From: Sambucus nigra
Lineage: Eukaryota > Streptophyta > Magnoliopsida > Dipsacales > Adoxaceae
Length of the DNA: 64,000 bases
Reading direction: 5' to 3'
NCBI GenBank assembly: GCA_949130495.1
Contig: CASBWL010000053.1
Span: 1,488,001-1,552,000, forward strand
Made by a program: the position numbers and the translations under genes. The stretch's first letter is position 1. Each line of letters starts with the position of its first letter. Positions 1 through 11,510 of this stretch are shown in pieces. Under the pieces are notes generated by a model. The model was not told where the DNA came from, ran no database searches, and worked only from the letters and a program-made list of their open reading frames with translations.

Positions 1-900
1 TTGGTATCATCAACCAGTGTCAATACTTTACAACATTATTAAGTTACACACTAACTTTCCAGGTTTTCCCATTAAGACTTAATGAACACTTTTATCAACA
101 TTTTCCCAAAACATATATTACTTAACTTATTTCATTCAAGAAATCCATTTACATGTAAGACTACTTTTATAATAAAATACCATTTCTTTTTATCAACACA
201 TATAGTCTTATAATCTTATGGTCATCATATCTTTTAGTCCCAATTTCACACACTTTGAAGAATATAATTCTATGTTTTCCTATTTCACGTTTAAACTCAA
301 CAAAAACTTCTGTAAACTTGTTTATATATTCAATATCAAAATATTACAAGTTTATTTCCATTAGAAGATGGATTTTAAACCTGAACATTGTACATGGTTA
401 AAACATATATTTCATCATAGGGAATCATTATAATTGCAAAATACATTTTAAGGCACAAAAGACATTTTTATTCCTTCAATCTCAACAAATGTCTATTTCT
501 CATAAAAGTTTTATTTTTCAATAACTTTGAAATATCGTTATTCCACCAAATATTCCAACAAAATTACATCATTTACAAACCTTTTATTTCATAAAAATTT
601 TTTAATCAATATTTCTAGAAAATACACTATTTTCAAAAAACATCAACTTTTACTATTTCAAACCTTGAAATATTTATTCATTTTTTTTCATTTTCATCAA
701 AATAACATTTTTCAACATTTTTGTTCCCTAAAAATGTTTGTTATCTTCTAATCATTATTTACACCATTTAAATAAATATTCCCTACTCAAATAGTCTAAA
801 TACAAGACTACAACGCAAAATAACATCTTACACTAAGAGTAAGATTTATCCACCTCACATAGTTCTAATGGTGGTAGGAATGTTGGTGTATGAAGACCAA
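1..900 (-). repeat. Distal part of the 3' LTR of the LARD-like element, split by Tekay-1
   Basis: This AT-rich stretch aligns along its length with about 16490-17365, roughly 85-90% identical by eye. It therefore belongs to one LTR of a minus-strand element whose other LTR is at 15215-18121. It continues after Tekay-1 at 10710. The first roughly 1.3 kb of this LTR must lie left of the window. The one long open frame (527-751) has a degraded counterpart at 17009-17251, is low complexity, and is not a credible gene. Confidence 0.75.
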
Positions 901-3387
901 TGTAAGGCCCTAAAATATGATTAGGAAGGTTAATTACATGATTAATTATAACTTAGGAGTTATAAGTTATAGATTCGTTATGTGTGTTAAACATGTTAAT
1001 TATCATGTTTAGGGGATGCACGCTCATGTGATATATGTGTTGTTTACATTAGGTGTTAATTGAGCTTATAATCGGGGATACCATGTTTAGAACATATGAT
1101 TAGTTATGTGGTTAAATGAATCATAAATTATTTTTTTAATGCATGACTATGTTTATAAAAGTAAATAAGGGTGTTGATACGAAATTGGCAATGTTTGGTC
1201 GCCAATTGTGAAAGTTTTGAGATTTTCGGTAAATTGCTACTTTCATGTTCGATGCCCAAATTAGGCGTATTAGTTTATGATTTTGGGAAAAAATAAATTA
1301 TGAAAGTTGTAGATATATGAATTAATATTATAACACAACAAACGGTGGGTTAAATGGAGGCTCGTACAAGAAGTTATACCGAAAGTACGAAACAAGGGCA
1401 AATATGTCCATCCCTTAAGTGAAAATTGTCTTATTATCACACCATGTGCTATTTTTTGATTGGTTAGAAGGGGGGTGATGGTTTGGCCGACTTAAACTTC
1501 ATAAAACGTCCCCTTTGTTTAGTAAATTCAGCCATGAACAAGAGTTTTGCCTAAATAGAGAGAAAGAGAAGAAAGTTAAGGAATAAATCTTTGAAAAATT
1601 TTCTATAAATCAAGGAATCCTCGTAAGGTAATTACATCTTTATCAAAGTTGGTCACATGGATGAGTTCTATACTTATCATGTTTTTATTTTTGATTTGGA
1701 TATATATTTTAATGATACCCATATTGCTGAATTGTGTTGGAACAAGGATGGGTTAAGAACACAAGTTAAAACTAGAGCTAGGATCGTAAATGCATACTTT
1801 AAAGTCCTAAATTTACATCATCTTTTCGTAAAGCATTTTGATTTAGAAAATTAATGATTAGGATGTATATTTCTGATAAAGCATGTTTATTATATGTTTC
1901 CATGACTTATAATCAAGGTCAAGGTTATGGATGCTTAAAAATGTTAAGTTATGCCTTAATGTTGTATTTTGACCTAGTTATGCTAAAAATGGTATAAATC
2001 ATGGAATACTTATTGGAATTGAGTGATTCAAGTGGGAGAGTAAAATACACTCATACATGTATAACATATCCGAAAATTGTGTAAAAATACCAAGGAATGA
2101 ACCCTTGGTGATAGTTTGAAGTCTTGGTTTAAAATCTTCCCTAAAGGAGCAAGAATGCATACCAAGTGTTTGACATTTTTGCTCGACATAGAAAATGAGC
2201 CCTAAAAATTATGAAACATTAAATTTGTATTATTCAATGTGTTTACTCATATTGGGTGGAATATCATGAAAAGTTATGTTGTAAAAAAATTAAGAGAATT
2301 TCAGGAAGTTGAAGTTGTGTTGTTGTTTTTCCTGAGAAACAAATTGGAAAAGGCTGTAATAAAATGGGCATAACTTTGTCTAGCAGATTCGTAATTTAAT
2401 TCTGTAAATTGTGTTAGAACCCTAATTAATTGGGTGTTATATAAATGTGAAGTGTCATATGTAATTCCTCCTTAGTTATTTCTGATTGACCAAATGATGT
2501 GATGTGTTACTGGATTTGATGTTAATCAGTGTATTCAAATACTAACGACATTGACTTGTTAGGTGGGGAAGCAGCTAATACTACCATACCAAGGAAATAG
2601 TTGGTATAAATCTTAGCACCAAATCCAAGGTGAGTGACCTTCCTTATGAAGTATAAATGCTTATAATTTCATATGGAAATGTGTAGTTAAACACATGTGT
2701 GAAAATGTTTATGGGAGTGATGTTGTATTTATGAAACATATGCATATGATTAAAAATGTTAAGCGATGTTATATAATGATATGGACTAGTGAGTCCTTTA
2801 TCTAATGTTAAGGACTGTGGTGGGTCCTACTGGATGTGGTGGTCCTGTTAATCCAACTTAAAGGTTTGTGTACTCGGGCCTAATAAAGGGATGTGGTGGT
2901 CCCTAATAACTGTGGTGGGTTAATTGGACTGTGGCGGGTCCAGGCTTGCGAGAGTTTCACAATTACTGTTGGGTTATAGCATTAGAACAAAATAAAAATG
3001 GTTATTCAAATTGGTTATATGTGTGGTATGTGGTCATTCACTAAGCCTTTATAGCTTACACTCCTATAATGTTTTGTTTCAGGTATGCTTATAATTTGGA
3101 GTTCACTGCCAAGTTAGGACCTTAAAATGGGGGAGTGACGGATATTTATTACGGTTTGAATATCAAGATTCCTTTTGTGTAATTATTAAACTAAGGATCT
3201 TGGTTATGTAAAGTTATGTAGTACTTATAAGTTATAAGTAAAGGCAGTTATGTTTTCATCTACACATACCTTTGGAAAAAAAAAATCTCATGCTACTTTC
3301 CTCAGAGATTAAAATTAAAGCATTGTTTAAGGCAATTTATCTCTAATTAAAAGGATGAGTTTAACTTAATAAATTCGGGGCGCGACA
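901..3387 (+). repeat. 5' LTR of Tekay-1
   Basis: The LTR runs from TGTAAGGCCC to GCGCGACA and is matched base for base, with scattered substitutions, by 8219-10704. It should carry the element's promoter and polyadenylation signals; I could not place a convincing TATA box. A 65-codon open frame (1657-1854) occurs in both LTRs but shows no sign of selection. Confidence 0.95.
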
Positions 3388-3390
3388 ACT

Positions 3391-3402
3391 TGGTATCAGA
3401 GC
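3391..3402 (+). other. Primer binding site of Tekay-1 (initiator tRNA-Met)
   Basis: TGGTATCAGAGC lies 3 nt inside the 5' LTR end. It is the classical complement of the 3' end of plant initiator tRNA-Met, used to prime minus-strand DNA synthesis. Confidence 0.93.
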
Positions 3403-3551
3403 GTGGTTATTAGGTTTTGGACAGGGTGTGAGGGTCTAGATTGGCAGTGGACACTAGAACGTGAGTTTTCTATGTGTTTGGATTTTGACTAACAATGTTA
3501 ATATTAAACTGCTACTATTGTATTTTGTTTAAGTTAATTATATTGTAGTGA

Positions 3552-4625
3552 GTGATGGATCCACGCGAGACGCATGATGGAGCTGAGGGTGAGGCATCTT
3601 ATGTTCCTAATAGTCAGCAAGGACATAGACATGTTCAAGTGGAGGAACCAGAGGTGCTACAACAACCTATTGATGACGTGGGAAGAATATTAAGTGTTGT
3701 GGCACAACTTATGGAACAAGCAAGAGGTGGAGAACATGTTGGGGATAGGGACAAATTGCATGAGAGGTTCATGAAGTTAAATCCGCCAGCATTTACTGGG
3801 ACTATTGATCCGTTAGTGGCAGAGGGGTGGATTAGAAAGATGGAAACAATATTCAAGGTGATGGAAGTACGAGATGAACAAAAGGTTTTGTTAGCAACCT
3901 TTAGATTGGAGAATGGTGCAAAGTTATGGTGGGATGCTACAGAGAGGTTACTTACTATGATTGAGGGAGTAGTGCCAGCAAATCCTCCACCAATTACATG
4001 GGAGAGGTTTGTGAAGGTGTTCTTTGAAAACTATTTCCCAAGGCTTTATAGGAAAGAGAAAGAGGAAGAATTTATCACGTTGAAACAAGGGAACCGAACA
4101 GTGGCAGAGTATGAAGCTTTATTTATATCCTTATCAAGATTTGCACCTGACTTGGTGAGGACGGAAGAAAGTAAATATGATCGGTTTCAAACCGGGCTGA
4201 ATGTAGAGATAAAAAGCATGGTTGCTAATATGAAGATCATAGATTATGTGGACTTGGTGGATAGGGCCATGGTGTCAGAAAAGTCAATAAAAGAAATGCA
4301 ATTTGAACACTCGAAGAAAGCTAGACATGATCGCATAAGGTCATATGGATGGGAGGTGGGAACCTCAACTCAGAGTGTAGCACGGGGAGTACCTAAGGGC
4401 CAAGAATTTAAAAATAATAGAAGTGCACGTGGTAGATTTCAGGCTCGAGGTGGAAGGACTGGGATGAATCGGTCAGAAAATGCATCTGTTTTGGTTCTGA
4501 GGGCTATATTTTGTTATAGATGTGGTGGTTAAGGGCACATATCTCGAGAGTGTACAATAGCTGAGACGACACCTTTATGTTTCCATTGTCATCAACCGGG
4601 GCACTTACGCAAGAATTGTCCAGCG
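3552..4625 (+). pseudogene. gag: Tekay-1 gag (capsid-nucleocapsid), interrupted by a stop
   Basis: Encodes the structural protein that forms the virus-like particle. The frame opens at the ATG at 3552, 150 bp past the primer site. The capsid (Retrotrans_gag) core lies around residues 80-230, with the family words AEGWIRKMETIF, KLWWDA and ITWERFVKVFFENYFP. Two CX2CX4HX4C zinc knuckles follow, the first starting CYRC near 4512 and the second CFHC near 4581. A TAA at 4530-4532 falls inside the X4 loop of the first knuckle, where a glutamine codon is expected (CAA to TAA). The frame then continues without shift into pol, so gag and pol were one polyprotein frame. A programmed readthrough is conceivable but less likely than decay. 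Confidence 0.9.
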
Positions 4626-6752
4626 ATGGGAGCTACAACGTCAGTTGGGAGTGTGGCCGTAGGAGGTAGGAATTCTACACAGAATGTACCCAGGGGAGGT
4701 AGAGGAGGTATATCGCAAAGTCAAGGCCAAGGCAGGGTGTTTGCACTGATGCAACAAGATGCACAAGCTATGCCTAACGTAGTGACAGGTACACTTCCTA
4801 TTGGTGATAAAGATATTTATATGTTGATAGATCCTGGTTCTACACACTCTTTTGTGTCTTTGCTTTATCTGTTGCATCTTAATAAAGCATTATCATCACT
4901 AGATTTTGGTTTAGCTATTGTTACTCCAGTAGGGGGGTTGGTTTTTATTGAGAGGGTATATAGGGAGTGTGTGGTGCGAGTGGGTGAAAAAGAATTACTA
5001 GTTGACTTATTACCTCTCGATATGCGCGACTTTGATGTAATACTGGGTATGGATTGGTTAGCTTCATATCATGTATGTTTGGATTGCTTTAAAAAGGAGG
5101 TACTATTTCAGTTACGGGGTGAACCTGAATTTAAATTTATTGGGGAACGAAATGTCACTCCAACTTGTTTGATTTCTGCTACAAAATGTTATGAACTGCT
5201 AAGGAAAGGATGTGAGGGTTATCTTGCCCATGTGGTGGACATACGACAAGAGGATGGAAAATTATCAGATATACCAGTAGTTAATGAGTTTGCAGATATC
5301 TTCCCAGAAGAACTCCCAGGGTTAGCACCAGACCGTGAGGTGGAATTTTCGATTGAGTTGGTACCAGGAACTGCACCAATATCTATTGCACCATATCGTA
5401 TGGAACCTGCAGAATTAAAAGAGCTAAAGATACAGTTGCAAGATTTGTTAGATCGTGGTTTTATAAGGCCTAGTGTATCACCGTGGGGAGCCCCAGTATT
5501 GTTTGTGAAGAAGAAAGATGGAACCATGAGGCTGTGCATCGATTATCGTCAATTGAATAAGGTGACTATCAGTAAAAAATACCCACTACCCCGCATTGAT
5601 GACTTGTTCGATCAGTTTCAAGGAGCCAAAGTGTTTTCTAAGATTGATCTCAGATCCAGATATCATCAATTGAAAGTAAGAGATTGTGACATTTCAAAAA
5701 CTGCTTTTCGTTCTAGGTATGGACATTATGAATTTCTTGTCATGCCATTTGGGTTAACAAATGCACCGGCCGTATTCATGGATTTGATGAACCGTATATT
5801 TCACCCATATGTGGATTCTTTTGTTATTGTCTTCATAGATGATATTTTGATATATTCTCGTAGTAGGGATGAGCATGAATGCCACCTGCGTATTATTTTA
5901 CAGACCTTGCGAGAGAAGAAGTTGTATGCTAAATTTTCTAAATGTGAATTTTGGCTAGCCAAGGTAGTATTTTTGGGGCATGTTATTTCTGCTGATGGTA
6001 TTTGTGTAGATCCCAAAAAGGTTGAAGCAGTAATGAATTGGGAAAGACCAACTACTGTGACAGAGGTGCGTAGCTTTTTGGGATTGGCGGGCTATTATAG
6101 GAGGTTTATACCGGGGTTTTCTTCTATTGCATTGCCATTAACTAGGCTTACCAGAAAGGAGAACAAGTTTGTGTGGAGTGGCGATTGTGATAAAAGCTTT
6201 GAAAATATAAAGGGTAAGTTGACATCAGCTCCAGTATTGACTATCCCAATGGGTACAGAAGGTTTAGTTATTTATAGTGATGCCTCGTATCAAGGACTCG
6301 GTTGTGTGTTAATGCAGCATGGAAAGGTAATTGCTTTTGCTTCTCGACAGTTAAAGATACATGAACGCAACTACCCTACACACGATCTTGAGTTGGCTGT
6401 AGTAGTTTTTGCATTAAAAATCTGGAGACACTACTTATATGGTGCTAGTTGTGAAATTTTTACTGACCATCAAAGCTTAAAATACTTGTTTACACAAAAA
6501 GACTTGAACTTGAGGCAAAGAAGGTGGATGGAACTTATAAAAGATTATGATTGCACGACACATCACCATCCGGGTAAAGCTAATGTTGTTGCTGATGCTT
6601 TGAGTAGAAAATCTCTAGGCATAGTATCTTGTATTTATTGTATTCGAGTTGACCTGCTGAGAGAGTTAGCTTTAATGGGGGTGGAATTAACTTTGAATGA
6701 GTCTTATGGAATAGTAGCACATTTAAATGTTAGATCCTTGTTGATTGACTAG
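4626..6752 (+). pseudogene. pol: Tekay-1 pol: protease, reverse transcriptase, RNase H
   Basis: This part of the polyprotein continues in the gag frame. The aspartic protease centre is [10 protein letters not shown] (catalytic Asp about residue 69). The RT includes a [12 protein letters not shown] stretch and the catalytic FIDDIL (Asp 405 and 406). The thumb/connection has [13 protein letters not shown]. RNase H has YSDAS (Asp 552) and TDHQS (Asp 614), then [16 protein letters not shown]. All visible catalytic acids are intact. The frame ends at a TAG (6750-6752) where CAG is expected, and coding sequence resumes directly in the same frame into integrase. Lineage words match plant chromoviruses of the Tekay group. 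Confidence 0.93.
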
Positions 6753-7601
6753 ATTAAACAAGCACAGGCAGGAGATGCAGAATTGGAGAAAGTTAGAGAT
6801 AATATGAAAGAGGTTAAAGCAAATGAATTTTCTACTCGGGATGATGACATTGTTATGTACGGAAACCGTTTGTGTGTACCTAATGTGCCTGATTTAAGAA
6901 GAACAATTTTGGAGGAAGGCCACTGTTCGTTATATGCTATGCATCCAGGGAGCACGAAACTGTACAGAGATTTGAAACAATGTTATTGGTGGCCGGGAAT
7001 GAAACACGACATTGCAGATTTTGTTGCTAGATGTCTAGTTTGCCAACAAGTGAAGGGGGAGCATCAGAAGCCAAGTGGTTTACTACAGCCCTTACCTATT
7101 CCTGACTGGAAATGGGAGCATGTTACTACAGATTTTGTTATAGGTTTACCAAAATCATCACGAGGGTTTGATTCTATTTGGGTTGTCGTTGATAGGTTGA
7201 CTAAGTTTGCACATTTTCTTCCTGTTAAAACTACTTATTCCATGGATAGATATGCCAAATTATATGTGGATGAGATTATCAGATTGCATGGTGCACCTGT
7301 TTCTATTATTTCTGATCGAGATCCTAAGTTCACTTCTCACTTTTGGCCTAGTTTAAAACAAGCTTTGGGGACTAAATTGAAATTTAGTACCGCTTTTCAC
7401 CCTCAGACTGATGGGCAGTCAGAAAGAACGATCCAGACACTCGAAGATATGTTACGAATTTGTGTATTGGAGTTCAAGGGGAGTTGGGATGAACACTTGC
7501 CACTGATAGAGTTTCCTTATAATAATAGCTATCATTCGAGTATTAATATGGCCCCTTATGAAGCTTTGTATGGGAGAAAATGCAGAACTTCAGTGTGTTA
7601 G
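6753..7601 (+). pseudogene. pol: Tekay-1 integrase, zinc finger and catalytic core
   Basis: Integrase inserts the cDNA into the genome. An HHCC zinc finger is visible, including CLVCQQVK near 7033-7056, preceded by YWWPGMKHDI. The catalytic triad is present: Asp in TTDFVIGLP (7131), Asp in ISDRDPKF (7314) and Glu in DGQSERTIQ (7423). The frame stops at a TAG at 7599-7601, in a position where relatives (including Tekay-2 here, CWGEVGE) have tryptophan. This is a TGG to TAG transition. The same frame continues afterwards. Confidence 0.92.
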
Positions 7602-8180
7602 ACTGAAGTAGGAGAAAGAAAACTACTTGGGCCAGAAATTGTACAGCAGACTACTGAAAAGATCAATCTTATCCATAATCACTTAAAGGTGGCGCAAAGT
7701 AGACAGAAAAGTTATGCAGACAACCGAAGGAAAGAATTGAAATTTGAGGAAGGTGATCGAGTATTCCTACGTGTGTCTCCTTGGAGAGGGGTTATGAGAT
7801 TTGGGAAGAAGGGAAAGTTAAGTCCCAGGTACATTGGCCCTTATGAGATAGTAAAAAGGGTTGGAACTGTAGCTTATAAGTTGGCATTACCACCAGAATT
7901 GTCTCGGATACACGATGTTTTTCATATATACATGTTACGTAAGTATGTGCCCGATCCTTCACACGTGTTTATCTCACAACCGATAGAGCTTAAGATGACT
8001 TAACCTATGTGGAGGAACCAATTGCTATTGTAGATCGAAAGGAGCAAGTGTTACGTAGTAAAACCATTTCACTAGTTAAAGTGATGTGAAGAAATCGGAA
8101 TGTGGAGTATGGCACTTGGGAAGGGGAGGATAACATGAAGAAGCAATATCCTCATCTATTTGGTAAGTTTCTTATGCGTT
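7602..8180 (+). pseudogene. pol: Tekay-1 integrase C-terminus with chromodomain
   Basis: This is the C-terminal part of the polyprotein. It contains the SH3-like module (GDRVFLRVSPWRGV, LSPRYIGPYEIV) and the HDVFHIYMLRKYVPDPSHV motif typical of Tekay-type chromoviruses. A one-base deletion near 7995 shifts the frame and creates the stop at 8001-8003. The chromodomain (YVEEPIAIVDRKEQVLR onward) is readable in the next frame to about 8165. It has one more stop, TGA at 8087-8089, where Tekay-2 has Trp in KVVWRS. The chromodomain probably guided insertion into marked heterochromatin. Confidence 0.88.
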
Positions 8181-8202
8181 AAATTTCGAGGACGAAATTT
8201 TT

Positions 8203-8218
8203 ATAAGAGGGGTAGAAT
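8203..8218 (+). other. Polypurine tract of Tekay-1
   Basis: An AAGAGGGGTAGAAT tract lies directly before the 3' LTR. It follows the chromovirus motif AAATTTCGAGGACGAAATTT, which is also found before the 3' LTRs of Tekay-2 and, in altered form, of the LARD-like element. Confidence 0.85.
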
Positions 8219-10704
8219 TGTAAGGCCCTAAAATATGATTAGGAAGGTTAATTATATGATTAATTATAACTTAGGAGTTATAAGTTATAGATTGGTTATG
8301 TGTGTTAAACGTGTTAATTATCATGTTTAGGGGATGCATGCTCATGTGATATAAGTGTTGTTTACATTAGGTGTTAATTGAGCTTATAATCGGGGATACC
8401 ATGTTAATAAAAATATGATTAGTTATGTGGTGAAATGAATCATAAATTATGTTTTTAATGCATGATTATGTTTATAAAAGTAAATAAAGGTGTTGATACG
8501 AAATTGGCAATGTTTGGTCGCCAATTGTGAAAGTTTTGAGATTTTCGGTAAATTGCTACTTTCTTGTTCGATGCCCAAATTAGGCGTATTAGTTTATGAT
8601 TTTTGGAAAATATAAATTATGAAAGTTTTAGATATATGAATTAATATTATAACACAACAAACGGTGGGTTAAACGGAGGCTCGCACAAGAAGTTATACCA
8701 AAAGTACGAAACAAGGGCAAATATGTCCATCCCTTAAGTGAAAATTGTCTTATTAGCACACCATGTGCTATTTTTTGATTGGTTAGAAGGGGGGTGATGG
8801 TTTGGCCGACTTAAACTTCATAAAACATCCCCTTTGTTTAGTAAATGCATCCATGAACAAGAGTTTTGCCTAAAGAGAGAGAAAGAGAAGAAAGTTAAGG
8901 AATAAATCTTTGAAAAAATTTCTATAAATCAAGGAATCCTCGTAAGGTAATTACATCTTTATCAAAGTTGGTCACATGGATGAGTTCTATACTTATCATT
9001 TTTTTATTTTTTATTTGGATATATATTTTAATGATACCCATATTGCTGAATTGTGTTGGAACAAGTATGGGTTAAGAACACAAGTTAAAACTAGAGCTAG
9101 GATCGTAAATGCATACTTTAAAGTCCTAAATTTACATCATCTTTTCGTAAAGCATTTTGATTTAGAAAATTAATGATTAGGATGTATATTTCTGCTAAAG
9201 CATGTTTATTATATGTTTCCATGAATTATACTCAAGGTCAAGGTTATGTATGCTTAAAAATGTTAAATTATGCCTTAATGTTGTATTTTGACCTAGTTAT
9301 GCTAAAAATGGTATAAATCATGGAATACTTATTTGAATTGAGTGATTCAAGTGGGAGAGTAAAATACACTCATACATGTATAACATATCCGAAAATTGTG
9401 TAAAAATACCAAGGAATGAACCCTTGGTGATAGTTTGAAGTCTTGGTTTAAAATCTGCCCTAAAGGAGTAAGAATGCATACCAAGTGTTTGACGTTTTGC
9501 TCGACATAGAAAATAAGCCCTAAAAATTATGAAACATTAAATTTGTATTATTCAATGTGTTTACTGATATTGGGTGGAATATCATTAAAAGTTATGTTGT
9601 ACAAAAATTAAGAGAATTTCAGGAAGTTGAAGTTGTGTTGTTGTTTTTCCTGAGAAACGAATTGGAAAAGGCTGTAATAAAATGGGCATAACTTTGTCTA
9701 GTACATTCGTAATTTAATTCTGTAAATTTTGTTAGAACCCTAATTAATTGGGTGTTATATAAATGTGAAGTGTCATATGTAATTCATCCTTAGTTATTTC
9801 TGATTGACCAAATGATGTGATGTGTTACTGGATTTGATGTTAATCAGTGTATTCAAATACTAACGACATTGACTTGTTAGGTGGGGAAGCAGCTAATACT
9901 ACCATACCAAGGAAATAGTTGGTATAAATCTTAGCACCAAATCCAAGGTGAGTGACCTTCCTTATGAAATATAAATGCTTATAATTTCATATGGAAATGT
10001 GTAGTCAAACACATGTGTGAAAATGTTTATGGGAGTGATGTTGTATTTATGAAACATATGCATATGATTAAAAATGTTAAGCGATGTTATATAATGATAT
10101 GGACTAGTGAGTCCTTTATCTAATGTTAAGGACTGTGGTGGGTCCTACTGGATGTGGTGGTCCTGTTAATCCAACTTAAAGGTTTGTGTACTCGGGCCTA
10201 ATAAAGGGATGTGGTGGTCCCTAATAACTGTGGTGGGTTAATTGGACTGTGGCGGGTCCAGGCTTGCGAGAGTTTCACAATTCCTGTTGGGTTATAGCAT
10301 TAGAACAAAATAAAAATGGTTATTCAAATTGGTTATATGTGTGGTATGTTGTCATTCACTAAGCCTTTATAGCTTACACTCCTATAATGTTTTGTTTCAG
10401 GTATGCTTATAATTTGGAGTTCACTGCCAAGTTAGGACCTTAAAACGGGGGAGTGACGAATATTTAGTACGGTTTGAATATCAAGATTCCTTTTGTGTAA
10501 TTATTAAACTAAGGATCTTGGTTATGTAAAGTTATGTAGTACTTATAAGTTATAAGTAAAGGCAGTTATGTTTTCATCTACACATACCTTTGGAAAAAAA
10601 AATATCATGCTATTTTCCTCAGAGATTAAAATTAAAGCATTGTTTAAGGCAATTTATCTCTAATTAAAAGGATGAGTTTAACTTAATAAATTCGGGGCGC
10701 GACA
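8219..10704 (+). repeat. 3' LTR of Tekay-1
   Basis: Near-identical partner of 901-3387, with the same terminal bases TGTAAGGCCC and GCGCGACA. It is followed directly by the ACCAA duplication. Confidence 0.95.
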
Positions 10705-10709
10705 ACCAA

Positions 10710-10979
10710 CCCCGACATTCAAAGGTTGCCTCAAGGGGTTTCTAAATGAATCCTCCAAAATCTCCAAAATGCTCTTCTTCGAAGCTTCCAAGCAGGACCC
10801 ACTTCTACTCCCTTAAAACCCACTTCATGTTCTCCAAAAAATGCCCCAAATACCACACCAAATTTTGTAGATCTTCTTTGATAATGGTAGAAATGGGTAT
10901 AAGGTATTTAATGTGGTGGAGTAGTTGTGGTTTGTTGGTGGGTGGAGGTGGAAGGCCACCCAACTTCCTCTCTCTCCCC

Positions 10980-11030
<51 letters not shown>

Positions 11031-11510
11031 TCCATTTCTCCCAAAACAATATATCCTCAAACAACCAAACAACACCTTATAAAACCTCCCTTAAGCCCAA
11101 AAATCCCATTTTACCCCTGCTGGACAGGTCTGGGCTAGACAACACACAGATCCATCGATCCAAATTATGATAGTGCACCAGGGCATTGATACTAAAAATC
11201 TCGGCCAACATTATTTGAACGACATCCCTATATCATTAGAATGACTCATACCATGTCATCCCTTCCCTCGTTTACGTGACCCTTCGCGTGACCTACCACT
11301 ATAAATCAGTAGCACGTCGTTAGAATCCTTGCATCTCGCTACCTTCACACTATCATTCGAACGACAGCCTCATATCATTTGAATGACCCTGACTCTTTTT
11401 CTTTTTTTTTCATTCCAGTTTTATCCACAATTCTTCTATAATTATAATCAATTCCTCCTCATAGATAATCCATATATAATTTAATTAATTTATCGGGCCG
11501 GGATATGACA
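10710..11510 (-). repeat. Proximal part of the 3' LTR of the LARD-like element
   Basis: Continuation of the LTR interrupted by Tekay-1. It aligns with 17385-18121 of the partner LTR, including the (CT)n tract and the block of TTCGAACGA-type motifs. On the minus strand the LTR starts TGTCATATCC at 11510. The plus-strand frame 10746-11138 and the minus-strand frames over the CT run are low-complexity artefacts. Confidence 0.8.
10970..11034 (+). repeat. (CT)n microsatellite in the LTR
   Basis: About 65 bp of nearly pure CT dinucleotides with short C and T interruptions. The partner LTR at about 17638-17672 has a shorter and more broken tract, so the repeat has expanded or contracted since insertion. 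Confidence 0.95.

Larger units (their letters stand above)
901..10704 (+). mobile_element. Tekay-1: complete Ty3/gypsy chromovirus (Tekay/Del type)
   Basis: A full-length LTR retrotransposon of 9804 bp. LTRs of 2487 and 2486 bp both begin TGTAAGGCCC and end GCGCGACA. They flank an initiator-tRNA-Met primer site, gag, protease, RT, RNase H, integrase and a C-terminal chromodomain, in that order, then a purine tract. The target-site duplication is ACCAA (896-900 and 10705-10709), the 5 bp typical of gypsy elements. The LTRs differ by only a few percent by eye, so this is the youngest layer of the left stack. The coding region carries four in-frame stops and one frameshift, so this copy cannot be autonomous. 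Confidence 0.95.

Noticed and set aside
1657..1854. A 65-codon ORF repeated in both LTRs of Tekay-1 (also 8976-9173)
   Set aside because: The repetition follows from the two LTRs being copies. The visible differences all change the amino acid, there is no family match, and nothing suggests selection.
10746..11138. 130-codon plus-strand ORF with a Leu/Ser run
   Set aside because: The frame exists because of the (CT)n microsatellite. The partner LTR does not keep it.
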